Positions 26,880 to 35,681 of a stretch of DNA of 64,000 nucleotides are shown here, one piece after another. Source of the DNA: Neolewinella aurantiaca (GTDB lineage Bacteria > Bacteroidota > Bacteroidia > Chitinophagales > Saprospiraceae); assembly GCF_008014675.1 (NCBI RefSeq), contig NZ_VOXD01000009.1, positions 62,001 to 126,000 on the forward strand, in the 5' to 3' direction. The notes beneath the pieces were generated by a model. It saw only the letters and a list, made by a program, of their open reading frames with translations, was not told the origin of the DNA and did no database searches. The position numbers and the translations under genes were made by a program. Positions within the stretch are counted from its first letter, which is position 1; each line of letters opens with the position of its first letter.

Positions 26880-27037
26880 TATACCGGAAACGAAGTGGTT
26901 TGGGGCAATTAGCGCGCCGTTAGCGTGGTGGCTGGTAAGGCGCTGAAAGCCGCGCCTGGCCTGAGCCAGGTAAGGTTTTCAGCAACGCTGCCAGACGCCG
27001 CGATAACAAGCGATAAAGTCCCAAACCACTTTGGTTC
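26880..27037. mobile_element. Hairpin (MITE-like) element, copy 2, between divergent genes
   Basis: It matches the copy at 7761-7925 with one internal substitution (GCT for GCC) up to the right terminal repeat. The last bases of that right end (CGGTATA) are replaced by TGAATCGG. GGTTCTGAAT occurs on both sides (26871-26880 and 27033-27042), which suggests a microhomology event at the right end. It lies directly upstream of the fucosidase start. Confidence 0.85.
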
Positions 27038-27142
27038 TGAATCGGTAACAAAGTAAGGCCTGTCGGCTTACCCGGTCAACTCCGAAATCGTTTGCGGCAC
27101 CTTTATGCACGAACGTGGCACTAAAGCGCACCGCCAACGCAT

Positions 27143-27150
27143 TACCTTAG
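27143..27150 (+). promoter_or_regulatory. -7 promoter box TACCTTAG
   Basis: Identical to the argE box and with the same 4-nt distance to the ATG (27155). The -33 region lacks a clear TTTG. Confidence 0.45.
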
Positions 27151-27154
27151 CCCC

Positions 27155-29278
<2,124 letters not shown>

Positions 29279-29513
29279 CCCTGAAGGCAGCCAAAGCCAC
29301 CAACTATTTTCCCCTGATGCTCTCCCCCCCCCCCTTGTTTTCTGGTTGTTGGCCACCAGCGAAATATTGGGGGGACAAAAACCCTCCAGCTGATGGTGCA
29401 ACGGCTTATTTCAGGGCAAACTACGTTGGAAAAAGTTTAGCAAAAAAGCCAAAAAATTATATTTCAGCGAGCAGACTCTTGGGTTCAGGAGTGTTCGTTT
29501 AGGAAACAAGCCA

Positions 29514-29593
29514 TATCTTTGTACTTCATACACACTACTTTTCGAGTATTTTTGGAGTGGCTCCGTCTTTGGCGGGGACCACTCATTTTCTTT
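29514..29593 (+). ncRNA. Candidate short transcript: promoter box plus terminator hairpin
   Basis: TATCTTTG (29514-29521) is followed 33 nt later by a stem of 6+5 bp with one bulged A (29555-29565 with 29573-29584), a 7-nt loop and ATTTTCTTT. A start near 29526 would give an RNA of about 65 nt. No good -33 TTTG at 19 nt was found, so the hairpin may simply end the yyaL transcript. Confidence 0.25.
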
Positions 29594-29678
29594 GAACCGG
29601 TTTCATTGTTGAAGCCGTGCACGCTCCAACCCGGCACTGCCACTCTTCCCGGGGCATAGCCAAATAAATATCCCCTCA

Positions 29679-29699
29679 CCTTGCACCTGCGGCCGCGCC
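29679..29699 (-). repeat. Copy of dispersed GCAGGTGCA motif (intergenic)
   Basis: CCTTGCACCTGCGGCCGCGCC on the plus strand, 28 bp beyond the stop of the tryptophan dioxygenase gene. The core (29682-29690) is exact. Confidence 0.8.
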
Positions 29700-29727
29700 T
29701 GCGGGTTGGTCTGGTGATTCGAAGGAT

Positions 29728-30828
29728 TTACTTTTTCCCGCTGAAATAGAAACCGAGGTTTCGCTCCACGCCTTCGGGCAGGTCCGGCAATTCGGAACGC
29801 GGGATGAGCAGCGAACTGATGTTGTGCAGGTCTTTGAAAATTTTATGCTTTTCGGCCGTTGCGGCCAGGTAATCGTGCCCCGAGGATCCGCCCGTTCCGA
29901 TCTTATTGCCGATCATTCGCATTACCATTTGGGCGTGGCGGTAACGCCACGTAGTCAGCAACTCATCGATATTCATCAGCTCAGTCAGCAGGTTAAAAGG
30001 GATGTTGAGGATGGGCTTGTCGCGGTAAAGGTTGATGAGAAGGGCGGCGATGGTTGCCTCGTAAGACAGGCGGCATTCGCCTTCTGCCATCATGCGTTCG
30101 TGTTCTTCCTTACTGAGGACGTGCTTGAAGTAACTGTTGCTGTCGCCCAGCATTTTCAGCCGCATGGCCTTCATCCGCTCGTCGAGGTATTCGCTGCCGG
30201 AGATTGAAGCCTGCTCTTTGTGCAGCATACGATCTACGGCTTCTTTGTAAGAACTGAGAAAGTCGAAGCCCTCGAAACGCAGGAAGGGCGTCCGCTCCAG
30301 CCACCGCTCGACGAGTTCGAAGAGGCTACCTCCGGATTCGATGCCCTCTAACCGGGCTTTTTGCTCTTCGTTGAAGACGATTTTGTAAGATTTGCCGTGG
30401 TACGTCATCCGATCCTCCTCGCGCAGACCAAGGGTTGATTCGATCATCCGAAACTGCATGCTCTGGAACCCGGAAGCGGGGAAGAGGTAATCACGGAAGT
30501 CGAGAAAATCTAACGGGGTCAGCGTTTCCATCACGTGAATCTGCTCAACCATCAGGCTCACAATCGTTGAAATGCGCTTGAGGCGCAGCAAGACGGTATT
30601 CATGTTGTCTTCGTTCACCTGCTCCTCACGAAAGAGGATACATACTGAATCCAGCTCCGTCATGATTTGCTTGAACCACAACTCGTACACCTGATGCATG
30701 ATGATGAAGAGCGTTTCATCGTGCGCCGCATCACCGAGGGCAGCGCTGCGGGTATTCTGGATCGAAAGGAGCTTATCGATCTCCAGGTAATTGTGGTAGT
30801 GTATCGTAGAGTATTTCTGGTCGGACAT
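29728..30828 (-). CDS. Tryptophan 2,3-dioxygenase family protein
   Basis: This is a 366-residue cytosolic haem enzyme that opens the indole ring of tryptophan to N-formylkynurenine. Family features: YHNYLEIDKLLSIQ near the N-terminus, HDETLFIIMHQVYELWFKQI (36-55), DFRDYLFPASGFQSMQFRMIE (the loop that holds the substrate), a helical middle, and TTWRYRHAQMVMRMIGNKIGTGGSSGHDYL near the C-terminus, with the haem His in RYRHAQ. It is longer than the short bacterial enzymes (about 280), as is usual in Bacteroidota. No other kynurenine gene is adjacent. It follows the ECF sigma gene only on the far side of a terminator, so it is transcribed separately, probably from a leaderless promoter. Confidence 0.92.
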   Translation of the reverse strand: MSDQKYSTIHYHNYLEIDKLLSIQNTRSAALGDAAHDETLFIIMHQVYELWFKQIMTELDSVCILFREEQVNEDNMNTVLLRLKRISTIVSLMVEQIHVMETLTPLDFLDFRDYLFPASGFQSMQFRMIESTLGLREEDRMTYHGKSYKIVFNEEQKARLEGIESGGSLFELVERWLERTPFLRFEGFDFLSSYKEAVDRMLHKEQASISGSEYLDERMKAMRLKMLGDSNSYFKHVLSKEEHERMMAEGECRLSYEATIAALLINLYRDKPILNIPFNLLTELMNIDELLTTWRYRHAQMVMRMIGNKIGTGGSSGHDYLAATAEKHKIFKDLHNISSLLIPRSELPDLPEGVERNLGFYFSGKK

Positions 30829-30832
30829 GGGG

Positions 30833-30840
30833 CTAAGGTA
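30833..30840 (-). promoter_or_regulatory. -7 promoter box TACCTTAG of the tryptophan dioxygenase gene
   Basis: On the minus strand it ends 4 nt before the ATG at 30828, the same layout as argE and the YyaL-like gene. Confidence 0.45.
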
Positions 30841-30884
30841 CAGCGTTCAGCTTTTCGCGGAGGGGTAATTACCTGAACGTTCCG

Positions 30885-30922
30885 AAAAATAAAACCCCGA
30901 AGAAACAATAGTTTCTCCGGGG
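30885..30922 (-). terminator. Intrinsic terminator of the sigma-factor gene
   Basis: Stem of 11 bp with one mismatch (30895-30906 with 30911-30922) and an AATA loop, followed on the minus strand by TTTTATTTTT. Confidence 0.85.
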
Positions 30923-30954
30923 CGATTTTCACTTAGGTATTTGGAATTCTTGAA

Positions 30955-31464
30955 CTAGGCTCCACGACGCTCTCCGATCATCTGCTTCATTTTAACGCGG
31001 GCCGTAAAGATGCGACTCTTGACGGTTCCGATCGGAATGTTCATTTGCTCGGCGATCTCCTGGTATTCGTAACCCTTATAGAAAAGGAGAAACGGTACAG
31101 AGTAGAGGCTACCGATGCTGTCGAGCATCCGTTGCATTTCCTGCATGCGGAGGGTTTGCTCACCAGAGTTGGCGACAACGTTCTTCGAAACGATGTTCTG
31201 GGTTACTTCGGTAGTTGGCTGGTTGAGGTGGCGGCGGGTCTTCGCTTTACGGTACTGGTTAATAAAGGTGTTCCGCATGATGGTAGAAATCCAGCTTTTG
31301 AAGTTGGTTCCTTCGGCGAAGTTGTTACGGTACTTGTAGGCCTTGATCGCTGTTTCCTGCATGAGGTCTTCTGCGTCCTGGCGGCTGCGGGTGAGGCGGA
31401 GTGCGAAAGCGTAAAGAAGGTTGTTAAGTTCGTTGGTCTTTGCTGTGAATTCGTGGCTAGTCAT
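30955..31464 (-). CDS. ECF-type RNA polymerase sigma factor
   Basis: This is a 169-residue sigma-70 family protein. Region 2 (about 10-80): LLYAFALRLTRSRQDAEDLMQETAIKAYKY, with the DAEDLMQ core-binding motif, and NFKSWISTIMRNTFINQYRK. Region 4 (about 110-160): LYSVPFLLFYKGYEYQEIAEQMNIPIGTVKSRIFTARVKM, the helix-turn-helix that reads the -35 element. There is no extra domain and no anti-sigma gene next to it, which is the pattern of the group-specific ECF factors of Bacteroidota that work without a linked anti-sigma. A terminator follows; a 334-bp AT-rich region precedes it. Confidence 0.95.
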   Translation of the reverse strand: MTSHEFTAKTNELNNLLYAFALRLTRSRQDAEDLMQETAIKAYKYRNNFAEGTNFKSWISTIMRNTFINQYRKAKTRRHLNQPTTEVTQNIVSKNVVANSGEQTLRMQEMQRMLDSIGSLYSVPFLLFYKGYEYQEIAEQMNIPIGTVKSRIFTARVKMKQMIGERRGA

Positions 31465-31798
31465 GATACCTGTTTTTTAATTGTGTTAAAATCAACTGCT
31501 CTCATTAATACAAATAGCGTGCCAAAGTCATAACTAACTGATTATCAGTGTTAACGTTTTAAACTGCTTCAATTTAAAATGTTTATATTTAATCAAATTA
31601 TCGCATTTAAAGTATGTTTTCAGGCACACGACTTTTCCTGCATTCATATTAACGCTATCACAGGTAAAGGCTTCACGATTAAGCATCAACAGCCATAAAA
31701 GATCATCAAACGGCCTTAAAAAGCCGACAAACGCACCGTAGCCACAAGAAATCACTCCGATACATACCAACCCGGACTTCTCAACCATCTACCTGTTT
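31465..31798. other. 334-bp AT-rich upstream region of the sigma gene
   Basis: No supported gene; an 84-codon open frame on the minus strand has no start context or domain. The stretch is clearly more AT-rich than the neighbours. TTTGGCACGCTATTTG on the minus strand (around 31510-31530) resembles a degenerate promoter, but the spacing is too short to trust. Confidence 0.5.
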
Positions 31799-32581
31799 CT
31801 ATAAACCTGAAACCGTAAACCCATCCCGATCCATCAGAAAAGGAAGTTTGGCCCTCACTTCAGCCAGATGCGCGGCAGACAATACTTCGGAGTGAACCGT
31901 TTCTTTCTTCTCGACGTGAAAGAGCGTTTTCCTCCAACCCGGATCGATCACACAACTGTCGCCGTTGTAGCGGTGCCCGTTTGCGTCCTCCCCTACCCTG
32001 TTCACACCGATGGTGTAGCATTGGTTCTCTACTGCCCTTGCCTTCAGCAGGGTGTTCCAATCGTACGCACGTTTTTCCGGCCAGTTGGCGGTGTAGATCA
32101 ACAGATCATATGCACCATCGTTTCGTGACCAGACCGGGAAGCGCAGGTCATAACAGACCAACGGACAAATCCGCCATCCTTTATATTCCACAACCAGGCG
32201 CTCAGCGCCTGCAGCGTAGTGTTCGTGCTCTCCGGCCATCGCGAAGAGATGGCGCTTGTTGTACATAAGGTATGTGCCGTCGGGCTTCATCCAGATCAAC
32301 CGGTTGTAGTATTTCCCCTCGTCCTCAATGACCAGACTTCCCGTGACGACCGCTCCGGTTGCCGTGGCCTGCTCCGCCATCCACTGCATTGCCGGGCCCT
32401 CCATCGCCTCGGCGTTATTAGCGGGATCCATGGTAAATCCTGTGGTGAACATCTCGGGCAGGACGATCAGGTCGGTTGCCTGACCGATACTGGCGATCTG
32501 CTCAGCGTAGTGGCTGAGGTTGGCTTCCGGATTCTGCCAGACGATGTTGGTTTGGAGGAGGGTTACGGTTAAGTCAGTCAT
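31799..32581 (-). CDS. Omega-amidase (YafV/Nit2-like nitrilase-family amidohydrolase)
   Basis: This is a 260-residue cytosolic enzyme. The nitrilase triad is complete: Glu43 in VLPEMFTTGF, Lys109 in YNKRHLF and Cys143 in PLVCYDLRFP. The EMFTTGF and CYDLRFPVW signatures are those of omega-amidases, which hydrolyse 2-oxoglutaramate or 2-oxosuccinamate. The start at 32581 is chosen because the protein begins TDLTVTLLQTNIVW there and a TAACTTTA box ends 6 nt upstream. The aminotransferase gene lies 50 bp upstream on the same strand. Glutamine-dependent aminotransferase plus omega-amidase is a known salvage pair: the amidase removes the oxoglutaramate made by transamination with glutamine. Confidence 0.9.
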   Translation of the reverse strand: MTDLTVTLLQTNIVWQNPEANLSHYAEQIASIGQATDLIVLPEMFTTGFTMDPANNAEAMEGPAMQWMAEQATATGAVVTGSLVIEDEGKYYNRLIWMKPDGTYLMYNKRHLFAMAGEHEHYAAGAERLVVEYKGWRICPLVCYDLRFPVWSRNDGAYDLLIYTANWPEKRAYDWNTLLKARAVENQCYTIGVNRVGEDANGHRYNGDSCVIDPGWRKTLFHVEKKETVHSEVLSAAHLAEVRAKLPFLMDRDGFTVSGL

Positions 32582-32631
32582 GGGGAGTAAAGTTAGCGGT
32601 CGAATAGGTTTCTGGCGTAAACCGTTGGGAG

Positions 32632-33771
32632 CTACCACCGCAACTTCTCCGCAGCGGCTAACAACGCTTCATCCGTTTTTGCGAAGCAAAAGCGGACAAT
32701 CCGCTCGTCCGTGCCATCGGTATAGAACGATGAAATGGGGATGACCGCCACCCCTTTTTCGCGGGTCAGCCAGCGGGCGAATTCCTGGTCTCCCTTTTCG
32801 GAGATTCGCTGGTAAGACGCAAGAGCGAAGTAAGTTCCCGCACAATCGAGGAATTCGAAGGGAGTACCCGCCATGGCGCTCAGGAACAAGTCACGTTTAC
32901 GTTGGAAGAAGCCGGGCAGAGAGAGGTAATGCGCTGGCTCGGCAAGGTAATCGGCCAGCGCATGCTGCAGCGGCCGGTTGATGCTGAAGGTGTTGAACTG
33001 GTGTACTTTCCTGATTTCAGCGGTGATTTCCGGAGGAGCAATCGCGTAGCCGGCCCGCCAGCCCGTTGCGTGGAAGGTCTTCCCGAACGACATCGTGACG
33101 ATGGCGCGGCGGTACAGCTCCGGGTAGCGCAAAATACTCTCATGCTGCCTGCCGTCGTACACAAGGTGTTGGTAGACCTCGTCGGACAGAATCAGAATAT
33201 TGGAATCAGCTACGATTTCCTGCAGCGCCGCCATGTCTTCCGGCCGTAACGATGTACCCGAAGGGTTATGCGGCGTATTTATCATGATCATCCTCGTGCT
33301 GGGGCTGAGGCTCGACCTGACCTCGTCCCAGTCAATCCGGTAGTCGGGGCTTTTAAGGCGTAGCGGGATCACTACTCCGCCGTTCAGCCTGATGGTAGGA
33401 ACGTAATTGTCGTAGGCAGGCTCAAAGACGATCACTTCGTCGCCCGGGTGAACGAGCGAAGAAATGGCACTGAAGATGGCTTCGGTCGCGCCGTTGGTAA
33501 CGGTGATCTCAGTATCGGGGTCCAGATGGCAACCGTATAGCCGCTGCTTTTTAGCAGCGATGGCTTCCCGCAAGGCCTTCACACCGGTCATGGGTGCGTA
33601 CTGGTTATAGCCTGCCTGAACGTAGTGGTTCACGAGGTCTTTCAATTCCTGATCTACCTCGAAGTCCGGAGAACCCTGCGAGAGGTTGATGGCTCCGCAT
33701 TCTGCCGCCAGCCGGGACATTACGGTGAAAATGGTGGTCGGGATGTGGGGGAGCTTTGATCGGAGTTGCAT
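32632..33771 (-). CDS. Class I/II aminotransferase, methionine/glutamine (YbdL/KAT) type
   Basis: This is a 379-residue PLP enzyme. Seen motifs: INLSQGSPDFEVD (substrate-side N-terminal loop), GYNQYAPMTGVKALREAIA, TNGATEAIFSAI, INTPHNPSGT (Asn of the PLP site), ILSDEVYQHLVYD (Asp/Tyr that hold PLP) and SFGKTFHATGWRAGY with the Schiff-base Lys231; RFCFAKTDE carries the carboxylate-binding Arg. The pattern is that of methionine aminotransferase YbdL and kynurenine aminotransferase/glutamine transaminase K. With the omega-amidase gene next to it, the likely job is transamination of methionine keto acid (or similar) with glutamine. A role in kynurenine use with the nearby tryptophan dioxygenase is possible but unproven. 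Confidence 0.9.
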   Translation of the reverse strand: MQLRSKLPHIPTTIFTVMSRLAAECGAINLSQGSPDFEVDQELKDLVNHYVQAGYNQYAPMTGVKALREAIAAKKQRLYGCHLDPDTEITVTNGATEAIFSAISSLVHPGDEVIVFEPAYDNYVPTIRLNGGVVIPLRLKSPDYRIDWDEVRSSLSPSTRMIMINTPHNPSGTSLRPEDMAALQEIVADSNILILSDEVYQHLVYDGRQHESILRYPELYRRAIVTMSFGKTFHATGWRAGYAIAPPEITAEIRKVHQFNTFSINRPLQHALADYLAEPAHYLSLPGFFQRKRDLFLSAMAGTPFEFLDCAGTYFALASYQRISEKGDQEFARWLTREKGVAVIPISSFYTDGTDERIVRFCFAKTDEALLAAAEKLRW

Positions 33772-33840
33772 GGAGAGGGGAAGATACTACTAAACCCAGG
33801 GTGTGTAGTTTAATGGTAAACAGACCGGCAGTTTTAACAT

Positions 33841-34012
33841 AAAACGCGTAGCGTTTTCCATACTACCGGGCATTTCGCTTCGCGGCTTCTTCGAGGTTTG
33901 GTTCCCTCTCCGCTGAGCCTTAGGCGAGCACGAAGTACTGCGAAGCAAACCTTGCTGGAGAGGGCGGAGGGTGAGGTGGAAAATCAAAAATGTCCAGTAG
34001 TATGAGCGTTTT
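33841..34012. repeat. 172-bp inverted-repeat element, MITE/REP-like
   Basis: CATACTACCGGGCATTT (33859-33875) pairs with AAATGTCCAGTAGTATG (33988-34004) with two mismatches; outside them AAAACG and CGTTTT pair. Inside lie CCCTCTCC and GGAGAGGG arms. No gene is visible. It fills most of the gap between the aminotransferase and the amidohydrolase. Confidence 0.6.
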
Positions 34013-34076
34013 GAAGAACCGGACGCTCGAAGACTGGCGGCAATTCTGCCTACGGCTACTTTGCCACAAGCGCTTC

Positions 34077-34097
34077 CATTGCACCTGCGTCAGCGCC
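34077..34097 (-). repeat. Copy of dispersed GCAGGTGCA motif (intergenic)
   Basis: CATTGCACCTGCGTCAGCGCC on the plus strand with an exact core (34080-34088). Confidence 0.75.
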
Positions 34098-34122
34098 GTA
34101 TTGATCGCCTGATGATTATGAA

Positions 34123-34143
34123 GGCGCGGACGCGGGTACGGGG
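34123..34143 (+). repeat. Degenerate copy of the dispersed motif, inverted to its neighbour
   Basis: GGCGCGGACGCGGGTACGGG keeps the left context but has changes in the core, followed by GAAGGTTTT as in the copies at 2507 and 61147. It forms an inverted pair with the copy 25 bp to the left. Confidence 0.6.
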
Positions 34144-34250
34144 AAGGTTTTGGGGTCCGCTTGCCCCCGGATTGAGAATCAGAGACTGGAGTCCTTTTAA
34201 GACTCTCAATCATCCTTCTTACCTTGAGCCTAAGCCAAAATTTCTTGTCT

Positions 34251-35675
34251 ATGCGCTACCTTACTTTCCTGCTGTTCTTCCCGGCTTTTTGTTTCGCTCA
34301 ATCCGGTTCAGAAACCATTCTCCAACAGCTCGACGACCGAACGCCGCACTACGCCAAAGTCGCGCAACAGATTTGGGAGTTGGCGGAGTTGGGTTACCAG
34401 GAGACCAAGTCGACGGCGCTCCTTCAGGAGGAGTTGCGGTCTGAAGGTTTCACCATTGAAGCCGGTGTTGCGGAGATTCCAACGGCATTCGTTGCCAGCT
34501 ACGGCAGCGGAAAACCGATCATCGGCGTACTGGCCGAATTCGACGCGCTCCCCGGTGTATCCCAGGCGGCTGTGCCCGAAAAACAAGCCAGGGACGGCAG
34601 CAACAACGGCCACGCCTGCGGGCACCACCTGTTCGGCACTGCTTCGGTGGCCTCCGCCATCGCGCTGAAAGACTGGCTGAAAGCCAACAAAGGATCGGGC
34701 ACCATTCGGCTGTACGGCACACCCGCCGAAGAAGGCGGTGCGGGCAAGGTGTACATGGTCCGTGCAGGTCTCTTCGATGATGTCGACGCAGTCCTCAACT
34801 GGCACCCATCCGACCACAACGGAGCAACCGCCGGCTCCACCCTCTCCAACAAATCGGCCAAATTCCGTTTCTACGGCGTAGCCTCTCACGCGGCGGCGGC
34901 GCCTGAAGTCGGCCGCTCCGCCCTCGACGGGGTTGAAGCCATGAACCACATGGTCAACATGATGCGCGAGCACGTACCGGAGACCTCCCGCATCCACTAT
35001 GTCATCACCAGCGGTGGCGAGGCTCCGAACGTTGTACCGGCCTACGCCGAGGTGTTTTACTACGTCCGCCACCCGCAAATGCAGGATGTCCGCGACATCT
35101 TCAACCGCATCGTAAAAGCCGCCGAAGGAGCGGCCCTTGGCACCGGTACCACGATGGAATACGAAGTGATTCACGGTTCCTTTAACCTGATGCCCAACGA
35201 GACGCTCACCCGGATGGTCCATGAGAAATTGGAACTGGTCGGCGGCGTAACCTATACTGCCGAAGAAAAAGCCTTCGCTGAAACCCTATCCGAAACACTG
35301 CCCGACAGCAAGCGCAAGCCCATAACGACGGCCGAGTTGGTCGCCCCCTTCTCCGCTCCCGAGAAGCCCTACCCCGCCTCGACCGATGTGGGCGATGTCA
35401 GTTGGACTGTCCCGACAACCGCCCTGCGCACCGCCACCTGGGTTCCGGGCACGTCTCCGCACTCCTGGCAGGCCGTTGCCTGCGGCGGCACCTCCATCGC
35501 CACGAAAGGAATGATGTTGGCGGCCAAAACCATGACCCTCGCCGGGGTGGAAATGTTCTCATCGCCGAAGTTATTGGCAGACGCCAAAGCAGAGCTCGAG
35601 CGCCGACGAGGCCCCGGGTTCAAATACGAAGCCTTACTGGGGGGGCGGAAGCCAGCGTTGGATTATCGGGAGTGA
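34251..35675 (+). CDS. Exported M20-family amidohydrolase (AbgB-like)
   Basis: This is a 474-residue protein; the start at 34251 gives a signal peptide (MRYLTFLLFFPAFCFAQ). Metal and catalytic motifs of the aminobenzoyl-glutamate hydrolase/aminoacylase group are present: GVLAEFDALPG, NNGHACGHHLFG, GTPAEEGGAGKVYM (Glu pair), a WHPSDHN segment, and SGGEAPNVVP in the lid domain. The DVGDVSWTVPT motif with the late GTSPHSWQ is characteristic of AbgB-like proteins. It probably cleaves an amide bond of an N-acylated amino acid or folate fragment in the periplasm; the cytosolic E. coli enzyme differs in lacking the signal. Its stop is only 6 bp from the convergent helicase gene. Confidence 0.9.
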   Translation: MRYLTFLLFFPAFCFAQSGSETILQQLDDRTPHYAKVAQQIWELAELGYQETKSTALLQEELRSEGFTIEAGVAEIPTAFVASYGSGKPIIGVLAEFDALPGVSQAAVPEKQARDGSNNGHACGHHLFGTASVASAIALKDWLKANKGSGTIRLYGTPAEEGGAGKVYMVRAGLFDDVDAVLNWHPSDHNGATAGSTLSNKSAKFRFYGVASHAAAAPEVGRSALDGVEAMNHMVNMMREHVPETSRIHYVITSGGEAPNVVPAYAEVFYYVRHPQMQDVRDIFNRIVKAAEGAALGTGTTMEYEVIHGSFNLMPNETLTRMVHEKLELVGGVTYTAEEKAFAETLSETLPDSKRKPITTAELVAPFSAPEKPYPASTDVGDVSWTVPTTALRTATWVPGTSPHSWQAVACGGTSIATKGMMLAAKTMTLAGVEMFSSPKLLADAKAELERRRGPGFKYEALLGGRKPALDYRE

Positions 35676-35681
35676 GGGGGG

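Larger units (their letters stand above)
29279..29727. other. 449-bp intergenic region between yyaL-like gene and tryptophan dioxygenase
   Basis: No gene is supported on either strand. It contains an 11-C tract (29324-29334), a perfect TATCTTTG box (29514-29521), a hairpin with T-rich tail (29555-29593), and a dispersed-motif copy (29679-29699). Confidence 0.6.

Noticed and set aside
25386-26912. 508-codon plus-strand ORF opposite the fucosidase gene
   Set aside because: It is the complement of a clear GH29 gene with catalytic motifs; the antisense protein has no recognisable domain or start context.
29324-29334. 11-C tract as a phase-variation switch
   Set aside because: It is intergenic, 46 bp after a stop codon and far from the next start on either strand; no gene would be switched.
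31534-31788. 84-codon ORF upstream of the sigma gene
   Set aside because: AT-rich, no domain, no start context; treated as non-coding.
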